Shown here: positions 11,615 to 22,760 of the stretch, piece by piece
Position numbering within the stretch: position 1 is the first letter of the stretch
How the letters are laid out: the number at the start of each line of letters is the position of its first letter
Assembly (NCBI GenBank): GCA_021234155.1
Contig: JAJEKV010000001.1
Coordinates: 33,519,013 to 33,583,012, forward strand
Source: Isoetes taiwanensis
Taxonomy: Eukaryota; Streptophyta; Lycopodiopsida; Isoetales; Isoetaceae
DNA length: 64,000 nt
Direction of reading: 5' to 3'
Translations under genes and position numbers: made by a program
The notes under the pieces: generated by a model
The model's database searches: none
Seen by the model: the letters and a program-made list of their open reading frames with translations, nothing else
Told to the model about the DNA's origin: nothing

Positions 11615-12235
11615 TGATACGATTAGCTAGTCTCCAAAGAGCTACTGCAAAAACAATCATCAAGAAACAAGTCAAGTAAGCACAAATCCACCCTTCCGGG
11701 TAAGCTAACCACCCAACCCGGTTGTCCTTGAGCAAGAGACTTCCAAAGAAAGGAAATAACGCAAGTTAGCCACTACAAATCCTTTGTAGCCAAAACATAA
11801 ATTTGAGGAATAGGCTAGGCTTAGGATTTGGCTTAGATCTTCAATTGGGATAGAAACAAGCTTCCCTCCACATACCCTTACTAGTAACATTCACTTTCTT
11901 TATAAAAAGGTAAAGGTATCCTTAATGAGCCTTATTTGAATGACGTCCTTATATTTACTCCAAGTCTCCTTTTTAGTATTAAAAGTACCCCTTTCTGCCC
12001 ATCGATATAATAGATGCATATCTTTCTTATAGCTATAATAATAATTTACTATCTTTCCTAAGGTTCTTAGATTAGCTTATGGTTTCTAACTTGTCCTCTA
12101 GCTAAGGATAATTGTTGACTTAACTTATTGTATATTCACTAAGATACTTGGATCCAAGGGTTAACATAAACATTTACAGCTTTATTTCTTCTACTCTTGC
12201 TCTCGACAACCACTCCCCCGAGCGCCACCATATCA
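11615..12235 (-). repeat. Nested element 3' LTR (621 bp)
   Basis: Collinear with 13383-14090. In element orientation it begins TGATATGGTGGCGCTCGG and ends CTAATCGTATCA. Confidence 0.9.
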
Positions 12236-13382
12236 ATTCCTCCCCTTCTTGGGATTGATCGTCCTCGATCAAGAATTATATAGCAAATTAACACAACCAA
12301 GTCCATGGTTTCAACCTGCACAATCAGAAATGGTGAAGTCCAGCCCTTTAGGCTAAAAATTTTCAAGTCCAGCCCTTTAGGATAAAATTTTTCAAGTCCA
12401 GCCCTTTAGGCTAAAAGTTTTCCAAGTCCAACTATTATGCTGCAAACATATTAGTTGCCTCAGGACTTACTATACACTACACAAAGAAAAGAACACCTTA
12501 TACTTCCATCTTGGATTTCCCTAAGGCAAATGTAACTCAAATATCCGTTTACCTTATAGCTACAAATGCCTAAAACTTAGGTTGCTCATGTGCCAATAAG
12601 AAGGTAAGAATATCGCCCAAAATAATTCCCTGCATGACAATTTCTCTGTCCTGCGAAAAACTCAATCATGACATTATAACCTGCAAACCCAACCAAATGG
12701 TATGGTTCTTTGGATTATATCAATAATTGCATGTATCACCTAACATAGGTTCATGTCTTACATATTAATAACCTAGAGAATTCAATGACCAAATGGTACG
12801 TCTCTTTACTAACATATCCTCAAATGATTTTTCTTTCAACATACCCACAAAAATATTATAGAAAGTTCTAAGGCTTGAAATGGTTTATCAATGGCTTCAA
12901 ATGAAATGCGGACACTTATGAAGGTCTAATCAATCACAACCTAGGGAGAGACCATGGCATGATCCATTTCCATATTCATTAAACTTCTATACCAAGTTAT
13001 GCTCCATACTAACCAATCACTTCATGGTCCAAGCGACCTATGATTTTCTCAGTTCTTCATAAGCTGGCTCATAACTAGCATTATTTTCCAGCACGTCTTT
13101 CAGGCTTTGATTTTGGCCGAGATTCAGTCAATATCTTAAATCTTTTTGGAGCAGAACCCTTGAGTCATGCAAAAAAAAAAAAACGCTCTTATGCCATTCA
13201 GAATTCTAGTTACATTCCTCGAGACCTAGTCTTACTTCTTCAGGGCTTTTAATTTCGCTCAAACAAATACCAAAATAATTCTAATAAAGCAATTAGACTA
13301 GTTCTTACTCGTTCACTCGAAATGAACAAAATGAAAATACACAGGCTCCAAGAGAAATCAGAACCGTGCTCTAATACCAATT

Positions 13383-13618
13383 TGATACGATTAGCTAGTC
13401 TCTAAAGATTTACTGCAAAAACAATCGTCAAGAAACAAGTCAAGTAAGCACAGATCCACCCTTCCGGGTAAGCTCACCACCCAACCGTGTTGTCCTTGGG
13501 CAAGAGACTTCCAAAGGAAGGAAATAATGCAAGTTAGCCACTACAAATCCTTTGTAGCAAAAACCTAAATTTGAGGAATAGGCTAGGCTTAGGATTTGGC
13601 TTAGATCTTCAATTGGGA

Positions 13619-13649
<31 letters not shown>

Positions 13650-14090
13650 AGATAAGAAACCCTTACTAGTAACATTCACTTCCCTTATAGAAACAAACCC
13701 TTACTAGTAACATTCACTTCCTTTATAGAAAGGTGAAGGTATCCCTTAATGAGCCTTATTTGAATGATGTCCTTATATTTAGTCCAAGTCTTTTTTTAGT
13801 ATTAAAAGTACCCCTTGTGCCCATCGATATAATAGATGCATATCTTTCTTATAGCTATGATATCTTTCCTAAGGTTCTTAGATTAGCTTATGGTTTCTAA
13901 CTTGTCCTATCTTATATTAGATAAAGACATCCCCTAATGGTCTAGGTAAGGATAATTGCTAACTTAACTTATTGTGTATTCACTAAGATACTTGGGTCCA
14001 AAGGTTAACATAAACATTTACAGCTCTCTTTCTCCTACTCTTGCTCTCGACAACCACTCCCCCGAGCGCCACCATATCGCCACCATATCA
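13383..14090 (-). repeat. Nested element 5' LTR (708 bp) with (GATAA)n insertion
   Basis: Longer than its partner because it holds a (GATAA)n microsatellite at about 13620-13657, a duplicated block ACCCTTACTAGTAACATTCA, an extra block near 13910-13945 and a small duplication CGCCACCATATC at its end. Confidence 0.88.
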
Positions 14091-14159
14091 ATGTTCATCT
14101 CGAATAGGAGGTCCATCTCGAATTGCCTGAAGTAAAGTTTTATGCTCATTCACAAAATG

Positions 14160-14934
14160 TTTATAATAACACCCGCTTTCTTACATGATTTGGCTTTTTA
14201 CAATAGGCACAAACAGTCTCTGATTTAGGTTGCTCAAGTCTAGCCAATTGCTGATTACCACCACCACCATGGCCTCGGTTGTGGCCACAACCACGACTGC
14301 GCCTAATATCAGTAACAAAAGCCTTTTCATTTTCTCAACCCCATTTCTTACTATCAACAATTAAAGCTTGATCTTCTTGCATAAATTGCCTTTGTAATTT
14401 TCGTACTCCATCTTTTAAAGATTCACAAGCCCGATCTAAGGTCATAGATTTTTTATTGGCTAGAACTGTCGTAAGAGTCTGAAGCTCTTCCGGTATGGAT
14501 TCCAAAGAATGAACAACATGTTGATCATGCGGAATACTAGCACCAGCTGCAGACAGTGCTTCTAGAAGCGCTTTAAATTTATCCACATGTTCGTCGAAGG
14601 AATCATTCAAACGATACTGCAATGATGTAAGATCCTTGCAGAGACTAATCACTTCATGCATAGTCTTCTTTATATAAGTTTTTTCTAAATACTTCCATGC
14701 TTCACTAGAAGTAACAAAATCCTTAGCATCCATTAAAATGGATTCTTTGAGGGCATAGAGAACTAGTGCTCGAGCTGTTTGATCTTTTTCATTCCAATCA
14801 TCTACATTCTGAACAAGATGCTGCACCGGAGTAAGGTTATTCCTGATCACAATTCCAAAAAGCTTTTCGCTTTGCAGGACGAGCTCCATCTTGATCTTCC
14901 AAGCTGGATATCCAGCTCCAGCGAAAACATACAA
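14160..14934 (-). pseudogene. Copia gag with damaged CCHC zinc knuckle
   Basis: A minus-strand open frame of 199 codons (14934-14335) reads YPAWKIKMELVLQSEKLFGI, SEAWKYLEKTYIKKTMHEVI and LNDSFDEHVDKFKALLEAL, the copia gag (UBN2-type) pattern. After a stop, the segment at about 14180-14330 encodes RSRGCGHNRGHGGGGN and then CAYCKKPNHVRKR. This is a CCHC knuckle whose last Cys is missing. Gag packages the RNA into virus-like particles. The PBS and 5' LTR lie just upstream. Confidence 0.87.
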
Positions 14935-14994
14935 GGTTTTCGTCCTAGTGAGCCCTCAAAAATTCACAACCACTCCAGAATCAGATGTAATTAA

Positions 14995-15006
14995 GCTCTG
15001 ATACCA
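14995..15006 (-). other. Primer binding site of the copia element
   Basis: TGGTATCAGAGC on the minus strand abuts the 5' LTR. This is the standard initiator-tRNA-Met primer site of plant copia elements. Confidence 0.88.
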
Positions 15007-15209
15007 TGTTGAACTTGCTAGTTTCCTAAGAAAACACAAGAGAGAGAGGTATGCACCACAAAAGAAGACACATGTATTGAATGATATATGTTACAATATA
15101 TAGGTACCATACAAGGTATTTCCTATGGAAAAAGGTGAAAGATAAAAGTAGCTATGTTGCCTTTTTATAAAGGCACGCTGCCTTCTTAATAAAGGCAGCC
15201 TCACTAATA
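15007..15209 (-). repeat. Copia 5' LTR (203 bp)
   Basis: Matches 8166-8349 with a short extra duplication near 15155-15180. The outer dinucleotide has changed from TG to TA in element orientation. Confidence 0.87.
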
Positions 15210-15384
15210 GAAGCTTTGCTACCAATCAAGGAATTGGGGCTTTATGCCATTGCGACAGGATCCACCATATTCGGCCAACGTACATCAAGCCTCGGAGGCT
15301 TATTTTGCCATTTTCACTCGGACCCAAATCTTCTACCTCAGAATAGTCTGCAGTCAGAATCGACTGCGAGGAGCAACAGGTTAA

Positions 15385-15625
15385 CATAATTCTAGACGGC
15401 TATGCTTTAGCCTTGATTTTCCACAATGGCATGCTCTATGCTGGATCGTCCTCCAGCGATATTAGGCTCTTCAAAACGCCAGAGCTCAAATTGGCGGGAG
15501 CGTTTCAAAAATACAAAGATCAGGAAGCGGTTAAATCACTCTTAATTCTAAATGATAATGTCTATTCCGCTCACCAGGATTACAAAATCAGAGTATGGCA
15601 GACATCGGAAGATGTTCCAGATTAG
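15385..15625 (+). pseudogene. WD40-repeat protein fragment (JINGUBANG-like)
   Basis: An open frame ending in TAG at 15623-15625 reads ALIFHNGMLYAGSSSSDIRL, then KSLLILNDNVYSAHQDYKIR and VWQ. These are two WD-type blades with the spacing of plant JINGUBANG-like WD40 proteins (HNG-LLYaGS...IRV-W, then GHQDGKIRVW). Only about 75 codons are left of a protein normally near 400 aa. No upstream start or further blades were found. It is probably a host gene fragment displaced by the neighbouring transposon. Confidence 0.55.
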
Positions 15626-15639
15626 ATACTGCCTGAGAC

Positions 15640-15989
15640 AGATCTATAAGTACAAATTGAGCTCCTAATCTAGTTGCCAAAAAGCCCAACAAGTCCTATT
15701 TCCCCATAGTTTTCTTCGAGATACCATGAAAGAGCCATGGTGGCATGCCACAACTGAAACGTAAGGCCTTTTGAGGGCAAATGGGACCTCAAATAGATCT
15801 CTAGTATCTTAATCCTCCATTTGCCTGCAAAAATCCACTGCCCAATCAATTCCACTCAAGTTGATTCGGCAGTAATTTTTGCACTCTTTTTTGCCAAATC
15901 AAAAAACTTTCAAAAAATATTACCCCAAATGAAGGGTATTTTTGTATGTTGACTTAACAGTTGCAGAGTTGTTATTCAGAAATAATAGC
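15640..15989. other. Intergenic, nothing recognised
   Basis: Short spacer between the WD40 fragment and the foldback element. No coding signal or repeat structure seen. Confidence 0.4.
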
Positions 15990-16334
15990 TACATTTAAAT
16001 TAAAATCCCCCTTAAACCCCCTTTGGTTTGGATGCATATTCACACGGGGGGTGACTCCAGGCAACGAGAGCTGTTGGATAGGCATATTCACCCCTTATTC
16101 CTTAATCTACACCGTACGTAAAGTTCCTCGTTTGTGGGGTATGCAAGTACAAAATTTGCTATACTGTATAACAAGATTCGCAAAATACTATAAGATTTCA
16201 AGCGGAATACTATATGGTGTTAATTTCGTACGTGTAAAATACAATTATGAGGGCTCTCGCTGCCCTACGTCACCCCCCGTGTAAATATGCATCCAAACCA
16301 AAGGGGGTTTAAGGGGGATTTTAATTTAAATGTA
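15990..16334. mobile_element. Foldback MITE with 66-bp terminal inverted repeats
   Basis: The left arm 15990-16055 starts TACATTTAAATTAAAATCCC and ends GGGGGGTGAC. Its reverse complement fills 16269-16334 with about one mismatch. The 213-bp centre has no gene and also pairs partly near the arms (GGCAACGAGAGC and GCTCTCGCTGCC). TA at each outer edge could be a TA target duplication. No transposase is encoded. The superfamily cannot be assigned with confidence. Confidence 0.85.
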
Positions 16335-16339
16335 TTAGA

Positions 16340-16520
16340 CCCAATGGTTGTGTTGATTAATGTCAATGGTAGTTATGTGTTGGTTGTTAATGTCAATGGT
16401 TGTTATGTGTTGGTTGTTATGTGTTGGGGGATTTATTTTTTATATGTTGAATGTTAATGGTTTGTGTTGCAAAAAAAAATTTTTGGCCCCTTCGGGGCCT
16501 TAGGGACGTCACCCCCTCCC
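16340..16520. repeat. GTTATGTGTTGGTTGTTAAT tandem repeats and a UUCG-type hairpin
   Basis: A roughly 28-bp unit with TCAATGGTTGTTATGTGTTGG is repeated at about 16345-16450. At about 16486-16500 the palindrome GGCCCCTTCGGGGCC forms a perfect stem with a TTCG loop. No gene seen. Confidence 0.55.
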
Positions 16521-16877
16521 ACAGGATGACAAAAATTTTAGAATTCAACCCAGAAAAAAACTAGAATTCATTTGAGGCTTTTGAATTTGATCACAATAAA
16601 ACAAATAGAACATAAGTAAAAGTTACCATAAAGATAGAGCAGATTGGTCCCATTATTCTCGAAGTCATAAAGTTTGCAACACCCATACACAAACATTTTT
16701 CAACCGAATTTAACAGCCTTTGGCCCGACCTCCATGGATTCTTGTGGTGAGAAACCAAAGTGGGAAACTTTTCTCGCTTGTTAGCACAAGGATCTAGAAG
16801 CCTTGGAATTTGCTTAATAAGCGCCTCAAAATCTAAAAATGCATGGTAATTTTTTGCAAGCTTCATTCTAATAAGCC

Positions 16878-17463
16878 ATCAAACAATATCCAATAAGCGC
16901 AATCTCAGATAATCACCGGTAGGATGTGAAAGCCTACCAAACCCGGCCGAAAAATTGCTGTTATAGCATAGATAACTTAACCAAACATATCCATATCATA
17001 CACTATCAAAAAAGATCTCGAGAGAGCTTTCCAACGCAATAAAAATCATCTCAAACAGAGCTCAATCAAAAGTTATGATAAGAAATGTGTTGCCGGTGGG
17101 GAAACTGCACTACATGCGCCCTTCAAGCCCTTCATGTGCCCCATTATGCACCACACACACAAAAAAAGAGGGCAGCCATAAAACAATATCCAATAGCGCA
17201 ATCAGATTAATTAGCTTGTAGGATGTGAAAGCCTACCAAACCCGGCCGAAAAATTGCTGTTTTAGCAGAGATAACTTAATCAAACATATATACTATCAAA
17301 AAGATCTCAGAGAGAGCTTTCCAACGCAATAAAAATCATCTCAAACAGAGCTCTGGATCAAAAGTTATGATAAGAAATGTGTTGCCGGCGGGGAAACTGC
17401 ACTACATGCGCCCTTCAAGCCCTTCATGTGCCCATTATGCACCACACACACAAAAAGAGGGCT
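16878..17463. repeat. Tandem duplication, two ~290-bp units
   Basis: Units at about 16878-17172 and 17179-17463 share long blocks, including AAACCCGGCCGAAAAATTGC and GAGCTTTCCAACGCAATAAA, with a few percent divergence. No coding content seen. Confidence 0.8.
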
Positions 17464-17622
17464 TTTGTTATGAGCCATTGGTTGTTGACCATTGAAAAAA
17501 AAAGGCTAAAATCAATGGCCCTTCATGTGCCCATTATGCACCACACGCACAAAAAAGGGGCTTTTGTTGTGAGCCATTGGTTGTTGACCATTGAAAACAA
17601 AAAGGGCTAAAATCAATGGCTC
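17418..17622. repeat. Tandem duplication, two ~100-bp units
   Basis: CTTCATGTGCCCATTATGCA through GGCTAAAATCAATGGC occurs at about 17420-17518 and 17520-17620. It is nested on the end of the larger duplication. Confidence 0.78.
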
Positions 17623-18282
17623 AGAAATGGTGCACTCTAGATGTACGCATTAGTACATCCATTTGAATACATCACGAAATCATAGGAAAACCTTAGTGAA
17701 AAGCGTACAAAAACACAAAGAAAACCCCCTGTTATTATGCTACATATTTGACCGAAAGAAAGCACCTTTCTATTGGAATTTTTCCCAATCAATGTTCCCC
17801 AACCATTACAATATTCCACCATATAACATTGAGTATGCTATAACTTATGAAAACTTAAAACATAGATAAACCATTAATTATGAACACATAAATTAATAGT
17901 GGCAGACAATCCTACTACCACTATGCAAATTTCATCTTCAAATTTGCCTAATTTCACTAGATAAATTGTTCACGTTTGGTATACAAAAAGATGAAACAAC
18001 TCCTCAATTGTCGTAACTTTTGTCTCAATACAAACGATCCATTAATGCACACTATTACAAGAGGACAACTTCACGTAACTATTGAGCCTATCCCATGGCC
18101 TTACAACCCGCCAGATAGCGGTGGAAAGCAGTGGCATTGTCACCATGCTTCCATTTTGTTTATATATAAGGGGCAATTCCACTGCCATAGTTAATTCCCT
18201 GCCATTTAACTTTGAAGCAAATAAAAAAACAAATTCCATGTGATTTAATTTCCAGCAAAAAAGAAAAACAATTTCTGCCAAA
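17623..18282. other. Intergenic, nothing recognised
   Basis: AT-rich DNA with only short open frames that match no family. Confidence 0.4.
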
Positions 18283-18311
18283 CTAGTAACGGAAGCCCGG
18301 TGTTGCCGGGC
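18283..18311 (-). mobile_element. Helitron-like 3' terminus
   Basis: On the minus strand a 6-bp stem hairpin (GCCCGG, 5-nt loop, CCGGGC; 18311-18295) is followed by TTCCGTTA and the terminal CTAG (18286-18283), with T as the next host base. Hairpin plus CTRR end before a T is the Helitron 3' signature. The 5' TC end and Rep/helicase genes were not found, so any element would be non-autonomous or cut by the later Ty3 insertion. Confidence 0.45.
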
Positions 18312-18422
18312 ATAAATACGGTTCTACTGTAAAAATTGAACTTAATTCCTTGGTAAATTATGCCGTCTCTTGTTGCATTTGAATAATTAGTTGCTTCTTC
18401 CTCTAGATGTCCTATTGATTTC

Positions 18423-19934
18423 TGTAAGTTCTACATTGAGCTATATGAATATGGGGTTGGATTATAGGATAATGAAATGAATTTTCTAATCTTAAAATGT
18501 GAACAGGTGCATTAACTTTAGGACAGTTCCACATTTCATTTTGTGTTGGCAACACGGCCATGTAAGAAAATGTTATAACGTGGGCCGACATTTGTATCGA
18601 ATTTGATCTATTTTGTTTTAATATCATTCACATGTGCTTCAAACATAGATACATACGACAATTTAATGTGTTTTGAGTGAACTTATGATTGTCCAAAGAA
18701 ATTCACTTATATTGAATAAAGTACTTGGAATATAAGAAAGCTACTCATATGAGACAAATTGTGGTAAGCCAAAGATATGCTAGGAGAAATGTGTATATGA
18801 GGCAAATTGTGGGAAGGTAAAGATTTTTCAAAAAATGTGAAAAAAGCACTAGCTATGACATATGTATCATTTTATTTGTCTTTATGGCCTTGTTGGTTTT
18901 GTATGATGGGGGTTACAATAAGTGAGTGATGGACTTAGCAATATGGGCTTTAGTAATAATTTGAAGAGGTTGTTGTTTCATTGTTGGCTAGAATAGAATA
19001 GAATAGAATAGACAATGCCATTTGGAGGGGGCAAGGATAATATAGAGGAACGCTATAAGATTCATTGATAAATACACTAAACCATTGTGCATGAAACTAT
19101 GAATTTGATATGACATTGTTATATGCTTTTACCAAAAAGGATTACCTTACAAAGCTATAGGAATTTGTGTTGGAAAGCTCGTCTTTGGTTTAAAGGGAGG
19201 TAGTGGCATTTTGTGTTAACTCGCTTTTATTTGGTTTAGTAGGACTTGAAGGTTTTCTCGAAACATTTAGAACCTTGAAAGATGAATGTCAAACAACTTT
19301 AGGTTTTTGTTGATCTACTTCTTGAGCGCTACATTGAAATATATCTATAAAATTATGAATTTGGAATAGTAATATGTAATATGGGGAGTTAGGAGTCTCG
19401 AATTGCCTCAATTGTGTCATGAACCTACTCGAAAAACAAGGAAAATACGTGGAAAATACGTAAGAAATACGAAAGAAATACGCCAAGATCGGCAAAGAAT
19501 CTGATATATGAACATGAATCAATAATACAATAGCCCAAAGGCAAGCAGGAATACAAGACAGATGCCTAGAAGGCTCAAGACTGGCGTTGAACCGGAATGG
19601 TTTGACAAGAAAGAGATGCCTCCTTATATATATAAACCAACGGTTAGGATCGCGCCACTCCAATGGGTGAGATCGCGCTAAGTGTCGCGCATGCATTTAG
19701 GTTCTAGAACATTCTAGAACCTTCTGGAGATAATCCCACATATGAGGAAGACGTGAAGGAATGTCTTCAACAAATATTGGTAGTGCACTTGGCAAGAGTG
19801 TATGACTTCATTGCGGAAGGTTGCGAGTTCAAACCCCGCCTTGTGCAACTACCCTTTTGCATCCGTAGTGACGACCATCTTTGTACATAATGGTATAATG
19901 ATCGTATGATACGAATATCCGTATGGTCGTCACA
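18423..19934 (-). repeat. Chromovirus A 3' LTR
   Basis: 1512 bp, collinear with 24737-26264. It holds a (TAGAA)n microsatellite at about 18990-19010 and a tRNA-like unit at 19779-19853. Only its outer ~525 bp (19410-19934) is shared with element B. Confidence 0.9.
19779..19858 (+). promoter_or_regulatory. tRNA-like Pol III unit in LTR (A/B boxes, TTTT), copy 1
   Basis: TAGTGCACTTGG (19781-19792) resembles the Pol III A box. GTTCAAACC (19827-19835) fits the B box. GGTAGT and ACTACC close the unit as an acceptor-like stem. TTTT follows at 19855-19858. It is antisense to the retroelement. Confidence 0.6.
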
Positions 19935-21250
19935 CCATCCCCCTCATACGACGGCGACGAGTCCTCGAAGCTGGGGCCGGAGTACTCAAACTTGGCTTGT
20001 TCGGGTAACGGTGGTGAAACTCCGCAATTTTGTCAGGCGCATTAGTCAGATTCTCGGCAGGCTCCCAGGTTCTATCACTTGGCGAGTAACCTTCCCAATC
20101 AACAAAGTAATACAATCGTCGACGGAGAAACTTGGAGTCCAGAATCTCTCAAACCTCGAACTCCTCATGATCATCAATCTCGACCGGTGGTGGAGGTGGA
20201 GGTACTTCGATCCGAAATGGATTCGCCATGTAGGGTTCTAACAAAGACACATGGAACACCGTGAAGCCGAACCGATGGCGGAAGTTCCGCATTTAAAAGC
20301 AAGATCACCAACTCGGTCAATGATCCGATAGGGACCCAAGCACCGGTAGTCGAAGCTTGTTACAAAAGCCGGCAAATCCCGACGCAAGAGCCAAACAAGA
20401 TCACCAACCGCAAAATGAGGAGCCGCTCGGACGATGCTTTGATCGCATGATAACGATAACGTGCTTGGGCGGAGAAGATGGTGTCAAGATCATCCCGAGC
20501 ATGCGAGCTTCGAGCCCTCGTCCTTCTAGACCGGGATTGGATCAAATCATATCCGGGAGCAATCAAAGACCAACGGGATGCATGCGAAATTAATAAAGAA
20601 CGGAGTCCGCCTTTGTGGAGGCATGGACATAATTATTATAAGCAAATTTCGCCAACGGTAGCCAATCAACCCGGTCATCATCATGCGATAATTGATGAAG
20701 CATCGCAAAATACTTTGCTCAAGGGTTTGATTAGTGCGCCCCACCGCCCATTGGTCTCGGGTGATGTCCGGAAGAGAGCGAACGTTCCACATGCAAGAGT
20801 TGCAATAGACGCTTCCAAAAACGGCAACAAATTGAGGGCCGTCATCGACAATGTTATCACGGTAAGCCATGGAGTCGAACCACCTCTCAAAGCAAGAGAA
20901 CCGATGTGGCTTCACTAGAGATAGAAGTGCTTTGCAAGGAATGAAATGTGCCATCTTGGAAAAACTGGTCAACAACAACAAGGATGGCATCATGGCCCCT
21001 GTGAGGATGGAAGCTCGACAATAAAATCCATCAAATACTCTTCCAAGGACCGGCCGAAACCGGGTAAAGGCTGAAGCGCCATGAGGAAGATGCCTTGGAA
21101 CCTTGGCTCGACAGCCAGATGTCACAGATCGAATAAAAGCTTCGACAGGCGCGACGAAGACCTGCCACCAATACTCTCAACTAATAAGTTCAAGAGTCTT
21201 GGCTACTCCAAAGTGTCCGCCATAGGTGAATCATGGCAAGCTCAAGAACA
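19935..21250 (-). pseudogene. Chromovirus A integrase and chromodomain, heavily frameshifted
   Basis: The chromodomain is clear at 20115-19930 (YYFVDWEGYSPSDRTWEPAE and LTNAPDKIAEFHHRYP). Integrase blocks are scattered over frames at 20547-21200: ILTGAMMPSLLLLTSFSKMAH with HFIPCK, a D-G-PQFV block, RTNQTLEQSILRCFINYR, and PFFINFACIPLVFD. In intact relatives these run as one polypeptide. Chromodomains are thought to guide integration to marked chromatin. This copy could not make a full integrase. Confidence 0.82.
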
Positions 21251-21499
21251 CAAGCCTCGAGCACCATCGGCACATATAGAAGCCCATCATGGAGCGAGAA
21301 GTCCATCACGACTTCAAAACGATCATAGTCCGAATGATGCGCGGCCCAATGTGAGAATACATCTTGAGCCAATGGATCGAGGGCGTAGAGGCTCCTAAAT
21401 GACTCCAACAAGGTCAGTATCATGAGGCCTCTCGAACAAAGTGAGAGCCATAAGTCGGAACCGATCGTACCCTAAAATAACTGTGATTGCTTGATCATA

Positions 21500-22760
21500 T
21501 GCGGGATCACCTAGTTTGGGCTCAAGATAGGAGCGTCGAGACAAGGCATCGAGGCTTTCCTTGGAGGGCTCCGGTGACGGAACTTGATCACGAAATCAAT
21601 CCGGGATAATACTTGAGTATGCCACCGCCCGGCGACGGTTGAGCACTCGAAAAGACCGAAAATATTCGAGATTTCGGGTGATCTGTAGACCGTGACTTTA
21701 TAAGAAGATCCCTCCAGAAACGTCTCCACCCCTCAAAAGAATCCACTATCGCCAACAACTCCTTGTCATAAATGGGATAGTTGATTTCAGCAGCCTGAAA
21801 CTTTCGTGAGTGGTAGATGCAATTCATGGTCATCCCCCTCCTGAGACAGGATCCCACCAAGCGCAAAATCAGAAGCATCTGCTTCGACAACATATGGGCG
21901 CAAAGGATCTGCATGAGCAAGAATCGGGCCCGTGGTGAAAGCATGCTTCGGGGTAACAAAAGCGATTCCGCTTCCACAGGTCCATTCAAATGGCACATCC
22001 TTGACCGTGAGGCGTGTCAAAGGAAGAGCAATCTCTGAATAATCCCGGATGAAACACCGATAGAAATTGGCAAACCCGAGGAAACACTGAACATCGTGAA
22101 CGGATGAAGGTGTTTGCCACTCCAGAACAGTGCTAACCTTTTCGGGGTCCATAGAGACTCCATGTGGAGTGATGCGATAGCCAAGGAACTCCACATTATC
22201 CCGCCGAATCCGACACTTCTCAAGTTTGGCATATAACCCATGCTCACGAAGCTTCGGAAGGACTGTCGTCGAACATGCCTCTCATGTTCGTCGAGAGTCT
22301 TAGAATAAACAAGAATATCATCCAGATAGATGATAACAAAAGTGTCTAAGAACTCTCGAAAAACATCATTGGCCATATGCTGGAATACTGCCGGGGCATT
22401 GGTAAGTCCAAATGGCATAACTGTGTACTCGAAATGGCCATACCGAGTATGAAAAGTTGTTTTCCACTCATCACCCTCCCGGATCCGAATAAGATTGTAG
22501 GCACCCCAAAGATCAATCTTCGTAAAATAATGTGCACCTTGAAGTCGCTCCAACAACTCTGGGATCGAGGAAGCGGATCTGGATTCTGCATGGATTTTGT
22601 TGAGGCCGCGATAATCAACGACCAGCCGTAACGAATCATCCTTCTTTTTGACAAAGAAGATAGGCGCTCCATTAGACTGAGAATGTCGAATGAAGCCAGT
22701 GGCTAGATTCTCCTCAATATAATCCCGCAAAACCTTCAACTCAGCAGGAGATAGACCATA
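21500..22760 (-). pseudogene. Chromovirus A reverse transcriptase and RNase H
   Basis: A 240-codon open frame (22739-22017) holds [20 protein letters not shown] with [45 protein letters not shown] and the active site IIYLDDILVYS. After a frame change, [39 protein letters not shown] and the RNase H start ([20 protein letters not shown]) follow at 22194-21787, then YPIYDKELLAIVDSFEGW at about 21700-21790. The RT catalytic Asp pair is retained. At least two frameshifts separate the RT from RNase H. Confidence 0.9.

Larger units (their letters stand above)
11615..14090 (-). mobile_element. Non-autonomous LTR retroelement (TRIM/LARD-like) nested in copia, family 'E/D'
   Basis: Two LTRs (11615-12235 and 13383-14090) start TGATA and end TATCA as perfect terminal repeats. 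They are flanked by a perfect target duplication ATGTT at 11610-11614 and 14091-14095. On the minus strand a PBS-like TGGTATTAGAGC lies at about 13369-13380, next to the 5' LTR. A polypurine tract AAGAAGGGGAGGAAT (about 12236-12250) precedes the 3' LTR. The 1147-bp interior has no open frame resembling gag or pol. It contains three and a half copies of a 29-bp unit (AAGTCCAGCCCTTTAGG) at about 12329-12430. It must be mobilised by proteins from other elements. A sister copy lies at 59170-61590. Confidence 0.9.
8166..15209 (-). mobile_element. Ty1/copia LTR retrotransposon, defective, with a nested element
   Basis: Read on the minus strand: 5' LTR 15209-15007, PBS 15006-14995 (TGGTATCAGAGC, complementary to the 3' end of initiator tRNA-Met and directly next to the LTR), gag, protease, integrase, RT, RNase H, 3' LTR 8349-8166. 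The order PR-IN-RT-RH is diagnostic of copia. The LTRs run TGTT..AACA in the 3' copy. Flanks are GATGC (8161-8165) and GAAGC (15210-15214), a likely 5-bp target duplication with one change. About 2.5 kb of the length is a nested LTR element at 11615-14090. Several frameshifts and a changed RT active site show it is dead. Confidence 0.93.

Noticed and set aside
16486-16500. GGCCCCTTCGGGGCC hairpin as a transcription terminator
   Set aside because: A stable TTCG hairpin resembles a bacterial terminator but has no meaning as such in plant nuclear DNA.
20478-20918. Plus-strand frames of 60-146 codons across 19.9-24.5 kb
   Set aside because: They overlap, antisense, the readable gag, protease, RT and integrase blocks of Ty3 element A.
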